From the NCBI GenBank assembly GCA_016189905.1, contig JACPRP010000007.1, forward strand, positions 1-64,000: 64,000 nt of DNA. The letters are read 5' to 3'. This document shows, one piece after another, positions 38,100-47,616 of this stretch. Position 1 is the first letter of the stretch, and the number at the start of each line of letters is the position of its first letter. The notes beneath the pieces were generated by a model, which was given only the letters and a program-made list of their open reading frames with translations, did no database searches and was not told the DNA's origin. The position numbers and the translations under genes are program-made. The DNA is from Chloroflexota bacterium. GTDB taxonomy: Bacteria > Chloroflexota > UBA6077 > FW602-bin22 > JACPRP01.

Positions 38100-39185
38100 T
38101 TGGGCAAGATTAGAGTGGGGATTGTTGGAGTTGGTAACTGCGCCTCGTCCCTGGTGCAAGGAGTCCATTATTATCGCAACGCAAAGGAAGACGATTTTGT
38201 TCCCGGCCTAATGCACGTTAATCTGGGGGGCTACCATGTCAGCGACATCGAGTTCGTTGCGGCGTTTGACATAGATGCCAACAAAGTTGGCAAGGATATA
38301 TCAGAGGCCATTTTCACGCCTCCGAATAACACATACAAGTTCGCGGATGTGCCTCTGACAGGCATAAAGGTCGAGCGGGGTATGACCCACGACGGGCTGG
38401 GGAAGTATCTTTCACAGGTGGTGAAGAAAGCGCCCGGCTCGACCTCCGACATCGTCCGTATCCTCAAAGATACCGGAACCGATGTCGTCATCAACTATCT
38501 GCCGGTCGGGAGCGAGGAAGCCACCAAATGGTATGTCGAGCAGGTGCTCACCGCGGGATGCGCTTTTATCAACTGTATTCCCGTGTTTATCGCTCGTGAG
38601 GCCTACTGGCAAAAACGCTTTGCGGACCGGGGTCTGCCCATCATCGGGGACGATATCAAATCCCAGGTTGGCGCGACGATAACGCACCGTGTCCTCACCC
38701 GGTTGTTCCGCGACCGAGGCGTCAAGCTGGAGCGCACCTATCAGTTGAACTTTGGCGGCAACACAGACTTCTACAATATGCTCGAACGCGACCGACTGGA
38801 ATCTAAGAAGATATCCAAGACCAATGCCGTGGCCTCACAACTCGACTACGACCTCGGCGCGGACAACATTCACGTCGGCCCCAGCGACTACGTCCCCTGG
38901 CTCAGCGACCGTAAATGGTGTTATATTCGGATGGAGGGGCGCACCTTCGGCGACGTGCCGCTGAACGTCGAGTGCAAGCTTGAGGTGTGGGACTCTCCCA
39001 ACTCGGCCGGGGTCGTGATCGACGCGGTCCGCTGCTGCAAGCTAGCCCTCGATCACGGGCTGAGCGGCGCCTTGATCGGACCGGCGGCCTATTTCATGAA
39101 GTCGCCTCCCGTGCAGTATACAGACAGCGAAGCTATGGATATGGTCGAGGATTTCATCGGAGCAAGAGCGAAGGCGGAGGAATAA
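38100..39185 (+). CDS. ino1: Inositol-3-phosphate synthase
   Basis: [61 protein letters not shown] start with AAGGAG RBS. Confidence 0.95.
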   Translation: MGKIRVGIVGVGNCASSLVQGVHYYRNAKEDDFVPGLMHVNLGGYHVSDIEFVAAFDIDANKVGKDISEAIFTPPNNTYKFADVPLTGIKVERGMTHDGLGKYLSQVVKKAPGSTSDIVRILKDTGTDVVINYLPVGSEEATKWYVEQVLTAGCAFINCIPVFIAREAYWQKRFADRGLPIIGDDIKSQVGATITHRVLTRLFRDRGVKLERTYQLNFGGNTDFYNMLERDRLESKKISKTNAVASQLDYDLGADNIHVGPSDYVPWLSDRKWCYIRMEGRTFGDVPLNVECKLEVWDSPNSAGVVIDAVRCCKLALDHGLSGALIGPAAYFMKSPPVQYTDSEAMDMVEDFIGARAKAEE

Positions 39186-39188
39186 GCG

Positions 39189-40154
39189 TTGGACATTGCT
39201 CAGAATACTGAGCGCACTCGCGAACCTATGTGGCGCCAAACAATAGCCCTGGCAAACCGCTTGAACCTGACGTACTGGATAATCGTGTCTCTGAGCTTCC
39301 TGGCGCACGTTCTCCCGCTGAGAATCAGCTACGCGATAACTGTCGCCCTGTCGTACGTGATTTACATCTGCTGGCCAGCGCTGCGGAAATGCGTCATGGC
39401 CAATATGCGTCAGGTGCTGGGCGATGACGCCGACGAAGCGACTGTAAGGGCCCTTACCAGGAGCGCCTACCGCAACTATTTCAAGTACCTGGTGGACTTC
39501 CTGAGATTCCCACACCTGAGCAAACGAGAACTCGAGGGGGTCATCAAGTCAAGCGGGTGGGAGCACCTCGACAAAGCGCTGGAATCCGGCAAGGGCGTGA
39601 TCTTCGTCGGCTTCCATTTTGGAAACTGGGACCTGGCCGGCGCGATGCTGGCGTTGAGGGGATACCCACTCAACGTGGTGGCGGAGAGTTTTCAGCCGGC
39701 AAAGCTGAACGATCTCATTCAGAGATATCGCATCGAAAAAGGGATGAAGATCATCCCTCTAGAAATAGCCGCCAGAAAGGTTCTGAGGGCGCTGCGCCAG
39801 AACGAGATCCTCGGTCTCCTGATCGACCGGCCCGAGCCTGCCAGCGGTGTGCCCGTGGAGTTCTTCGACCGGACGGCGTCAGTGCCCGGCGGCGCAGCCA
39901 CGCTGGCGGTGAAGACCGGCGCCAAGATTGTCCTTGGCTACCTTGTTCGCTTACCCGACAACACTTTTTCCGGGCTTATCTCACCGCATTTGGACTTCGA
40001 ACCGACCGGCGATTTCGCGCAGGACGTCCAACTGGTTACACAGAAGATAATGGACATCGTGGAAGAGTGCATCCGACAGTATCCGGATCAATGGTATATG
40101 TTCCAGCATATGTGGGGCGATAATCAAACGGCTACAAGTAGCAGTTTTGCTTGA
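39189..40154 (+). CDS. LpxL/HtrB-PatA family lysophospholipid acyltransferase
   Basis: GVIFVGFHFGNWDLAGAMLALRGYPLNVVAESF; GMKIIPLE..ARKVLRALRQNEILGLLIDRP. Confidence 0.9.
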   Translation: MDIAQNTERTREPMWRQTIALANRLNLTYWIIVSLSFLAHVLPLRISYAITVALSYVIYICWPALRKCVMANMRQVLGDDADEATVRALTRSAYRNYFKYLVDFLRFPHLSKRELEGVIKSSGWEHLDKALESGKGVIFVGFHFGNWDLAGAMLALRGYPLNVVAESFQPAKLNDLIQRYRIEKGMKIIPLEIAARKVLRALRQNEILGLLIDRPEPASGVPVEFFDRTASVPGGAATLAVKTGAKIVLGYLVRLPDNTFSGLISPHLDFEPTGDFAQDVQLVTQKIMDIVEECIRQYPDQWYMFQHMWGDNQTATSSSFA

Positions 40155-41017
40155 TGCCGACTTATTATCTGTTCAGGGTCGCGGCGGCGATTGTGCCACT
40201 GATGCCGCTATGGTTAGGCTACTGGCTGGCCGACGTTGCCGCCGAGATATCGTACAGGGTGTGGGCTGGGGCTCGCCGTAACGTCAGAGGCAACCAGCGT
40301 CGGGTCCTGGGATCGATGGCAACCGATGCCGACGTCGAAAGGGTTACGAGGCAGGTATTTCATTCCGCGGCGAAGAATTATTACGACCTCTTTCGCCTGC
40401 CGAAGCTTGGGCTGGAAGAGCTGCGAAGAATCGTGAAGGTGTACGGAATCGAAAATCTCGTGGAGTGCTTGAGGGATGGCAAGGGAGTGATAATCTTCGC
40501 GCCGCATCTCGGCAGCTTCGATCTGGTTGCCCAGATCGCGCTGGTCTATTCCTACAAGATAACGATTCCTGTGGAGCGCATCAAACCGCAGAAGCTGTTC
40601 GATCTGGTAACCAGCACCCGAGGAGCGAATGGGGTTCAGCTAGTGCCCGTGGGTGGCGGGGCCTTAAAGCACATATACCGTGCTCTGAGCGGTAACGAAA
40701 TCGTCGCCATCGCGGCCGACCGTGACGTGCTGAAGAACGGTATCCCCGTGAAGTTCTTCGGCGCAGAGACGACGATTCCCGAGGCTCCCGCCGTGCTCGC
40801 ACAAAGAACGGGAGCGAGCCTGCTCCCTGCCTGTTGCGTACGAAACGGGGATGGGACATACGAGATCCACCTCGAGCCAAGGCTCATTCTGCAGACCTCG
40901 GACAATGCGAGGGAAGATGTCAGGGTGAACTCGCAAACGGTTGCACAGATCCTGGAGAAGTTCATACAGAGATATCCTGAGCAGTGGGTGGCTTTTGACG
41001 CGATATGGAAGAATTGA
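40151..41017 (+). CDS. Second LpxL/PatA-family acyltransferase
   Basis: GVIIFAPHLGSFDLVAQIALVYSYKITIPVERIKPQKLFDLV; VAIAADRDVLKNGIPVKFFGA. Confidence 0.88.
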   Translation: MMPTYYLFRVAAAIVPLMPLWLGYWLADVAAEISYRVWAGARRNVRGNQRRVLGSMATDADVERVTRQVFHSAAKNYYDLFRLPKLGLEELRRIVKVYGIENLVECLRDGKGVIIFAPHLGSFDLVAQIALVYSYKITIPVERIKPQKLFDLVTSTRGANGVQLVPVGGGALKHIYRALSGNEIVAIAADRDVLKNGIPVKFFGAETTIPEAPAVLAQRTGASLLPACCVRNGDGTYEIHLEPRLILQTSDNAREDVRVNSQTVAQILEKFIQRYPEQWVAFDAIWKN

Positions 41018-41811
41018 GGATCGACGCGGAGGCCGGTTTGAACGACAACGGACACGGTAGGATCGAGCGCTGGGGCAAGGCCGACCTGCACATTCATAGC
41101 GCGGCGGGGGACGGGCTAGCTTCCGTCAAAGCAATAATGGACTACGTCGAGCGAACGCGTTTCCTCGACGTGATCGCCATCACCGATCACGACGAGATGT
41201 CAGGCGCCATAGAAGCCCGCAAGCTGGCCGACCAGAAGGATTATGGCTTCGAGGTCATCGTCGGCTCAGAGATAACCACTTTGGACGGACATCTGATCGC
41301 GCTGTTTATTGAGAAGCCTGTGCGCATGCTGCAATCACTCGAGAAAACCATCGCGGCCGTCCACGAACAGGGAGGCCTTTGCATTGTCCCGCACCCGATG
41401 AGCTGGCTAACGCTCAGCGTAGGCCACAGATTGCTGGTCAGAGTGATGAGCAATCCTTCTCCGGAGATCTACTTCGACGGCATCGAAATGATTAACTCCA
41501 GCATTGCCGGCAGGGTTGCCTATAAGAAAGCCAAAGTGTTCAACGAGACGGTGCTGGGGCTGCCCGAACTGGGCGGAAGCGACGCGCACCATTTGCCGCT
41601 GATCGGCAGCGCGCACACGCTGTTCGAAGGGACGAGCGCGGCCGAGCTACGCCGCGCACTGCTAGAAAAAAGGACGAGGGCGGCCGGGAAGTTCCTCACG
41701 GCCAACGAGCAACTGCAGGGGGCGGCAGAACAGCAACTGAAGAGCCTGGTGATACACCCGAGCCAGAAGCTTTACCGCGCGATTAACTCCATGTTGAATC
41801 AGGGGCAGTAG
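41005..41811 (+). CDS. PHP-domain metal-dependent phosphoesterase
   Basis: KADLHIHSAAGDGLASVKAIMDYVERTRFLDVIAITDHDE. Confidence 0.88.
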   Translation: MEELRIDAEAGLNDNGHGRIERWGKADLHIHSAAGDGLASVKAIMDYVERTRFLDVIAITDHDEMSGAIEARKLADQKDYGFEVIVGSEITTLDGHLIALFIEKPVRMLQSLEKTIAAVHEQGGLCIVPHPMSWLTLSVGHRLLVRVMSNPSPEIYFDGIEMINSSIAGRVAYKKAKVFNETVLGLPELGGSDAHHLPLIGSAHTLFEGTSAAELRRALLEKRTRAAGKFLTANEQLQGAAEQQLKSLVIHPSQKLYRAINSMLNQGQ

Positions 41812-41812
41812 G

Positions 41813-41886
41813 ATGAATCCTTCTCATTTTAGAATTGGAGGAGAAGGATGAATTCTTCTCATTTTAGAATTAGAGGGGAAGGATGA
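41813..41886 (+). repeat. Tandem duplicated 35-bp leader encoding two 12-aa uORFs overlapping by ATGA
   Basis: MNPSHFRIGGEG* (41813-41851) and MNSSHFRIRGEG* (41848-41886), the latter overlapping the glycosyltransferase ATG at 41883. Confidence 0.85.
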
Positions 41887-43088
41887 AGATAGGCCTAGTT
41901 TCGGCTTATGACTATCCCTACCCGGGCGGAGTGTCGGAACACGTTCACCATCTGGAAGATGAGTTCAGACGGCTCGGGCACACTGTCAAGATCATCGCCC
42001 CTTCGTCGAGCGACATGGAGGAGTTGGCCCGGGAAAACATCTTGAAAGTTGGCAACGTTATGCCGATCCCCGCCAACGGCTCGATCGCGCGCATCTCCGT
42101 ATCTTTTCGGCTTTCCGGCCGCATAAAACAGATCCTGCGGCAAGAACAGTTTGACGTCATCCACCTGCACGAGCCGTTGCTGCCGGCGCTACCGGTGACC
42201 GTGCTGCGGCACTCGCAGGCCCTCAATATCGGCACGTTCCACGCCTATCAGAGCAGAAGCCTCGGCTATTTTTATGGCAGGAAGATTCTCAAGCGGTTTT
42301 TCAACAAGCTGCACGGGAGGATCGCCGTGTCGGAAGCTGCCAGGGGGTTCGTGGCCAAGTATTTCCCTGGAGACTACAGCGTCATTCCGAACGGAATCGA
42401 TCTGCGAAGGTTTCACAGCGGGGTGGAACCGCTGCCGCAGTTTCTTGACGACTGCTTGAACATACTTTTCGTGGGGCGGCTGGAGAAGAGAAAAGGCTTC
42501 CAGTATCTCCTGAAGGCCTTCCCCTATGTAAAACACGATTTCCCGAAGGCCCGCCTCATCGTGGCGGGGGGATACAGCGACGACGACAAGGCACAATATG
42601 AGTACCTGGCCGAGCGAGCAGGGTTGAGGGACGTCGTCTTCGCCGGCTTCGTTCCCTCCGACCTGCTGCCAAGATACTACCAGAGCTGCGACATATTCTG
42701 CGCGCCATCGACAGGAGGGGAGAGCTTTGGCATAATCTTGCTGGAGGCGATGGCGATGGGGAAGCCGGTCGTCGCATCAGATATCACGGGCTATCGGCAC
42801 CTCGTGCAAAGCGGCGAGGAGGGGCTTCTCGTGCATCCAAAGAACGAGACCTCGCTGGCCGTGGCCCTCACCAGGCTGCTGGCTGACAGAGAAATGCGAG
42901 AGAGGATGGGCGAGAAAGGGCGCTTGAAAGCCCTCGATTACTCCTGGTCAAAAATAGCGCGACGCGTGCTCGACTACTACGACGAGACCGCGAAGCGGGC
43001 CGGCATCACCTTTGGCAAAGGCTATCGCGAGCCCGCGTCGTTTTTTAGACGCAGGTTGCGCCCCAGATTCTCGTTTCAAAGCGATTAG
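41883..43088 (+). CDS. GT4-family glycosyltransferase (PimA-like)
   Basis: MKIGLVSAYDYPYPGGVSEHVHHLEDEFRRLGHTVKIIAP; STGGESFGIILLEAMAMGKPVVASDI. Confidence 0.92.
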   Translation: MKIGLVSAYDYPYPGGVSEHVHHLEDEFRRLGHTVKIIAPSSSDMEELARENILKVGNVMPIPANGSIARISVSFRLSGRIKQILRQEQFDVIHLHEPLLPALPVTVLRHSQALNIGTFHAYQSRSLGYFYGRKILKRFFNKLHGRIAVSEAARGFVAKYFPGDYSVIPNGIDLRRFHSGVEPLPQFLDDCLNILFVGRLEKRKGFQYLLKAFPYVKHDFPKARLIVAGGYSDDDKAQYEYLAERAGLRDVVFAGFVPSDLLPRYYQSCDIFCAPSTGGESFGIILLEAMAMGKPVVASDITGYRHLVQSGEEGLLVHPKNETSLAVALTRLLADREMRERMGEKGRLKALDYSWSKIARRVLDYYDETAKRAGITFGKGYREPASFFRRRLRPRFSFQSD

Positions 43089-43090
43089 AA

Positions 43091-43690
43091 GTGATTACGG
43101 ATAGCATCAAGAAATTCTGGCGACGCATAGCTGAATCGGTCGCCCGTGCCATTGCCTCGACGGGAATCACGCCAAACACGTTGACGCTTCTGGGTTTTGC
43201 GCTCAACGTAGCCGTGGCCGCCGTCCTGGGGCTGGGCTATCTGCAACTTGGCGGCATCCTGTTTCTCGTCGTCGGCGCGCTGGACACGATGGATGGCGCA
43301 CTGGCCAGGGTAACGGGCAAGGCTTCCACCTTCGGCGCTTTCCTGGATTCTACCCTCGACCGTTACTCGGAAGCGGTCGTGCTTCTGGGTCTGCTGCTCG
43401 CGTACCGGGGCAAAGAAGACCTGCAAACGACCGTGCTCATCTACGCCGTTATCGTCGGATCGTTGATGGTGAGCTACACGCGGGCACGGGCCGAAGGCCT
43501 CGGATTGGACTGCGAGGTAGGATTGCTCGCGCGGCCCGAGCGCATCGTCTTGCTCGGCCTCGGCCTGATCGTCGATCAGGTGACGATCGTGCTCTGGATA
43601 CTCGCGATCCTGACGAACGTCACGGCGGTGCAGCGGATGATTCACGTGTGGGGCCTCACAAAGAGCCAGGCCGAGGGCTCGCGGCGGTGA
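43091..43690 (+). CDS. CDP-alcohol phosphatidyltransferase (PgsA/PIP-synthase-like)
   Basis: ALDTMDGALARVTGKASTFGAFLDSTLDRYSEA = D-G-A-R-G-D-D motif. Confidence 0.92.
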   Translation: MITDSIKKFWRRIAESVARAIASTGITPNTLTLLGFALNVAVAAVLGLGYLQLGGILFLVVGALDTMDGALARVTGKASTFGAFLDSTLDRYSEAVVLLGLLLAYRGKEDLQTTVLIYAVIVGSLMVSYTRARAEGLGLDCEVGLLARPERIVLLGLGLIVDQVTIVLWILAILTNVTAVQRMIHVWGLTKSQAEGSRR

Positions 43691-43742
43691 AGGGCACAAC
43701 GCTTGTGTCTTTGGAACGAATCTCGTATAATTTTGTTGTCAG

Positions 43743-43817
43743 GCCCCGTTAGCTCAGAGGATAGAGCACCGGCCTCCGGAGCCGGGTGCGGGCGTTCGAG
43801 TCGCCCACGGGGTACCA
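43743..43817 (+). tRNA. tRNA-Arg(CCG), left copy flanking the integrated element
   Basis: GCCCCGTTAGCTCAGAGGATAGAGCACCGGCCTCCGGAGCCGGGTGCGGGCGTTCGAGTCGCCCACGGGGTACCA folds as cloverleaf; anticodon CCG. Confidence 0.95.
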
Positions 43818-43871
43818 GAAAAGCTTGATATATCAGCGTTTTCTCGTCGCCAAGCCCATTTCTCCTCTACA

Positions 43872-43917
43872 TGACAGCATTTCCAAGTGCTGTCAAAGTG
43901 CTGTCAAAGTGCTGTCA
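43872..43917. repeat. Left-end TGCTGTCA repeats (putative integrase arm or excisionase sites)
   Basis: TGACAGCA-N8-TGCTGTCA-aag-TGCTGTCA-aag-TGCTGTCA. Confidence 0.75.
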
Positions 43918-44257
43918 AGGCTTGACTGCTTCCCAAAAACATAAACCCGCCGGTGTTGCTTCCGACGGGCGCTCGTGTTATGCTACTTCCGTCAGTCGCC
44001 TTAACCGACTGGCCACGCTCTGGGATGCTCCAACATCGCCAGGGCATCTTTCTTTTTTGATGTGCTATCCAGCTTCTACACCCTGGCCTAAAGGGATGCA
44101 ACCGCCATCAGCGCCACTGACAAGCGCTTATCTCCCGTTTGCTGCCAATATCGCCTATTATCGCCCATTGTCTCCCTTATCAACTTCGCACTATAGGTCT
44201 TATGACAAGTTAGCTTACTAACGCTTGTATTCTTGGATGTAAGGGCGTGAAGTCAGT

Positions 44258-44348
44258 ATTCAGCCCACGGGTGATAAGACGGGAGGGCATGCGCTGGCAG
44301 CTGTCGGACGTGGTCATCATTCAGCCCACGGGTGATAAGACGGGAGGG
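44258..44348. repeat. Two 30-bp direct repeats separated by 31 nt
   Basis: ATTCAGCCCACGGGTGATAAGACGGGAGGG at 44258-44287 and 44319-44348. Confidence 0.9.
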
Positions 44349-44547
44349 TGGCAGAAAGTCTCAACAAATCTCAACTTCCGGGAAACCTCATGGATGGCGA
44401 AAAGTCCAAGAAACCTCATGGATGGCTTGGTTGCTGAGACATGGTGCTCACTTCGGCGCCGCCATGCATAAACTATCCTAAAGTAGAGGATAGCGTACCG
44501 TTCGCATACAAGCACGCTTCGATGGCTTTTGCAAAGCCGCCGCATGG

Positions 44548-45048
44548 TTACAGTAAGTTACAACGCTCGCCTAGCTGGTTCTCGGTTCTAGTCAGTTTCT
44601 TGAAGTCGTCGAGCGTCATAACGACCAGGTCATCGGCGTGTCTTGTGCCCACGACGTGAAGCACGACCGTCGGCAGTTGCTCAGGGCTCGCCGCCATCGT
44701 CGCTTGCAGCATAGCTTCTAAACCAGCTTGCGCCAACCGCATTGTAAACATACGTGCCATGTCTCCTGTCCCGACAGGTATTCCACGAAAAGCCAGCCGT
44801 GGTACCTCGGACACTTCGGTTGCATCGTCATCACCTCCTACGTAGACAGGGCACGTAAGGCCACCAAAATCAGCAAAGGCGTAAGCGATGTTTCCACATA
44901 GGGCAGCATCACGACAAGTCTGACAAATAGTGGGCTCATTGCTTCCCTCGGATAGTTTTGGGCTTAACCTTGATGCCACGGGCGACAGGCTCTTTGGCGA
45001 TAGTGGGATGCCCTCATATTGCACCTCCCTTACTTTCAAGTAGGGCAT
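44548..45048 (-). CDS. Hypothetical protein of the integrative element
   Basis: MPYLKVREVQYEG..; overlaps 3' end of primase gene. Confidence 0.5.
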   Translation of the reverse strand: MPYLKVREVQYEGIPLSPKSLSPVASRLSPKLSEGSNEPTICQTCRDAALCGNIAYAFADFGGLTCPVYVGGDDDATEVSEVPRLAFRGIPVGTGDMARMFTMRLAQAGLEAMLQATMAASPEQLPTVVLHVVGTRHADDLVVMTLDDFKKLTRTENQLGERCNLL

Positions 45049-46843
45049 CCCACGCTGCGTCGTCAAGGTCCGGCTCGTCTCCATTTGTTGCTACCACGGG
45101 GCATGTGTAGGTAGAAGTCGTGGTAGCAACAAATCGCCATTGGTCGGGTCTGCTTCCCCGGCCCTCGATACGCTCAACAGCCCCAGCTCTGTGCAGCTCG
45201 TGGAGTGCTCGGCGCAGGTTCTCCCTGCCAGGCTTAGGCTCGTCGAACGCTTCCAGAAGCTGCGCTGTTGTCTGCCAGTCCTCGGCCAAGACTTCACGAA
45301 CACGCCGCTTCACGTCTTCCAGGGCTACGTCATCCGGGCGTCCCAATGCACGATATTGACCATCGATGCTTAGTTCTAGCAACAGTTTATCCGGGCTCTC
45401 GTCGAAGCGTGAACGAACGCTTAGATGCCGCCGGCGCTCGGCATCCTCTCGCAGCGAGACTGCGATATCACAGCTTCCGACGAAAGCGTGAGAACCGGCG
45501 TGGTCGGTGCCCTCGGCGCCGGCCGCCTTGCGACGGTGATGTAGCACGAGCAAGGCGCTGTTCAGTTCCCTGGCCAACATAATGAGGGAAGCCAGTTTTC
45601 GGTGCACTAGACCGGCGTCGTTTTCGTCGTAAATACTGAGAAACTCACGGGCTGTGTCCACGATAATCACGTCGGGCGCCAGGGCTCTCAGTCGTTCGCA
45701 CCACGTCTCAGGCTCAGCGCCATCCTGGAAGCCAAGGAGTAGATTACCGTGCGCTAGTTCGAGCTTGGCGATACGCTCTCGCCATTTTGGTTTGGGTTCT
45801 TCGCTGAGCCATGCTACACGCAGCCCGTCAAACAGCCAGTTTTTGACGGCGTGAGCAATGAGCGTTGTCTTCCCGGCTTTGGGACGGGCACTCAGCAGCG
45901 TGAATATCCCTCGCCCGACTAACCCGTCAACATCGAGTAGGGGGAACCACTCCACGGCGCTTGTGCTATCGCCGTTGGCCAGGTTATCGGCAGCGATGAA
46001 GCCGCTTAATGGGTCCGGATTTGCTGCTACCACGCCCTCAGTGTAGGGGTGCTCTGTGGTAGCAGCAAATTGTGGCTCGTAAAGCGCCGCAGCCTCTACC
46101 AGAAGCAGCAGCTCGTCTCTCGTGCCGCCACTGGCGAGCCAGTCCGATACATCGCCTTTGGGGGGCAGGTTCGGCACTTCGACGATACGCACCTGAGCAG
46201 CCCTGCCGTGAACACTGGCGGCTATCTGCTGGGCGTGGTGCCGCCCAGGGTCGTCATTGTCGGGCAGGATGGCTACCCGCCTGCCGCTAAGCTCAGCGCT
46301 GTACTCAGGTCGCCATTTCCCGGCACCCCCACAATTGGCTGTGGCCACCAGGCCAAGCCTGGCCAGGGCCTCAGCGTCCTTTTCGCCTTCGACGATGAAC
46401 ACCCACTCGCCAGGGTCCGCTTTTCGCAGCTCAGGAAGGCGATAAAGCACTCGTGGCGTGTCGTCGAGATGCCATATCCAGCCGCCGCTACCGTCGGGTC
46501 GCCGTTGGCGAAAATCCTTCGGCTCTAGCCGAACAACTTGATACAGAAGCTGTCCGTCGGCATTGCGATAGTCGTAGATCGCCGCTATCCTGCCCTGTGG
46601 TTTGTGACCGTTGCCGTTCGGCGTCTCGAACAAATCAGTCATCCTTAAGCCCAGAGTGTCGAGGATGCTTTCTGTCGGGCATCCTGCATGGCAATACATT
46701 AGCAATCTGCCGTCTTTCTCGGCAATACTCAGGGAGGCTTTCCGGTCATCGTGGCCAGGGCACTTCGCTTGATAGCCAGCGCCGTTTTGCCGGGCATCAG
46801 GGAACAGTGGTAGTAGGTCGCTCAGGTTCATCGTCATCACCAT
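45014..46843 (-). CDS. Primase-helicase: CHC2-type zinc finger, TOPRIM and RepA-like ATPase
   Basis: AKCPGHDDRKASLSI..LLMYCHAGC; VFIVEGEKDAEAL; LPDNDDPGRHHA; LLSARPKAGKTTLIAHAV; VIIVDTAREFLSI. Confidence 0.88.
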   Translation of the reverse strand: MVMTMNLSDLLPLFPDARQNGAGYQAKCPGHDDRKASLSIAEKDGRLLMYCHAGCPTESILDTLGLRMTDLFETPNGNGHKPQGRIAAIYDYRNADGQLLYQVVRLEPKDFRQRRPDGSGGWIWHLDDTPRVLYRLPELRKADPGEWVFIVEGEKDAEALARLGLVATANCGGAGKWRPEYSAELSGRRVAILPDNDDPGRHHAQQIAASVHGRAAQVRIVEVPNLPPKGDVSDWLASGGTRDELLLLVEAAALYEPQFAATTEHPYTEGVVAANPDPLSGFIAADNLANGDSTSAVEWFPLLDVDGLVGRGIFTLLSARPKAGKTTLIAHAVKNWLFDGLRVAWLSEEPKPKWRERIAKLELAHGNLLLGFQDGAEPETWCERLRALAPDVIIVDTAREFLSIYDENDAGLVHRKLASLIMLARELNSALLVLHHRRKAAGAEGTDHAGSHAFVGSCDIAVSLREDAERRRHLSVRSRFDESPDKLLLELSIDGQYRALGRPDDVALEDVKRRVREVLAEDWQTTAQLLEAFDEPKPGRENLRRALHELHRAGAVERIEGRGSRPDQWRFVATTTSTYTCPVVATNGDEPDLDDAAWDALLESKGGAI

Positions 46844-47349
46844 AGCGCTAGCTGCCGCTCGGCCACGTCCGCCGGTTCGGCGTCGAGCCGCACCACGTCA
46901 GTCACGTAGTCCCACTCCTCCCAGCGAACCGCCGTGAACCTCGCCAGGGGCACGAACCACTCAGGGCAACCGTCCGATGGTCGCAGCCAGCCTACACGCT
47001 CCACGTCGGCCAGGGGCAGGGCGTAGCATCGACCATCGGCGTCCAGTCGCACCAGCCACAGCCGTGCGCCGTGCTGTCGGGCGTAGCTCAGTATCGACGG
47101 TGGTATAGATGCGTGGGCCACGGTCTGGCGGTGGCGGTACGGCATCGCTAACACGGTCTCACCGAGCGGGGACGCCAGAACTAGTTTAGCGATGATGCAG
47201 GGGCGCCCACGCTTCGTCACCGCTAGCGCCACCGGGCGATACGGTGTATGATGTGGTTGACCGCTAACAACGGTCGTTGAACCTCGCCCGCTCCCCTGTC
47301 CCGCCTGCCAGCTAGCCAGGGTTGCGGGCGTCGTCGTTAGTCGGTGCAT
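46837..47349 (-). CDS. Hypothetical protein of the integrative element
   Basis: ORF in polycistronic array, overlaps neighbours. Confidence 0.55.
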   Translation of the reverse strand: MHRLTTTPATLASWQAGQGSGRGSTTVVSGQPHHTPYRPVALAVTKRGRPCIIAKLVLASPLGETVLAMPYRHRQTVAHASIPPSILSYARQHGARLWLVRLDADGRCYALPLADVERVGWLRPSDGCPEWFVPLARFTAVRWEEWDYVTDVVRLDAEPADVAERQLALW

Positions 47350-47486
47350 GGCGGCACCTCTTTCTTCTCGATTTCCTGTTTCTCTCGGATGAGCAGTTTC
47401 ACGGCTTCCGCAAGCGTCACGTTCTTCTGCTTCGCCACCCCCTTGAGGGTTCGCAACTCATCTTTGCTAAGAATCAGCGTCGTCAC
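47337..47486 (-). CDS. Small ribbon-helix-helix-like protein (not in supplied ORF track)
   Basis: GTG start with GGAGG RBS: VTTLILSKDELRTLKGVAKQKNVTLAEAVKLLIREKQEIEKKEVPPCTD*. Confidence 0.65.
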   Translation of the reverse strand: MTTLILSKDELRTLKGVAKQKNVTLAEAVKLLIREKQEIEKKEVPPCTD

Positions 47487-47506
47487 GTTCGCACCTCCAA
47501 CAAAAA

Positions 47507-47529
47507 AACTGAGTTCACTAAACTCAGTT
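47507..47529. promoter_or_regulatory. Palindromic operator upstream of RHH-like gene
   Basis: AACTGAGTT-cacta-AACTCAGTT; followed by GGCGAA-type repeats at 47533-47566. Confidence 0.6.
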
Positions 47530-47616
47530 TACAATTGGCGAATTGGCGAAATGGCGTTTCGCCAACTACACGTTTCAGCTTTGCAGATGAATTATTCTGG
47601 CCGTGTCATTCCTAGC

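Noticed and set aside
44258-44348. CRISPR array annotation
   Set aside because: Only two repeats and no cas genes in the window; kept as a repeat, not called CRISPR.
45091-45582. Overlapping + strand ORFs within the primase-helicase gene
   Set aside because: Antisense frames of a well-supported CDS.
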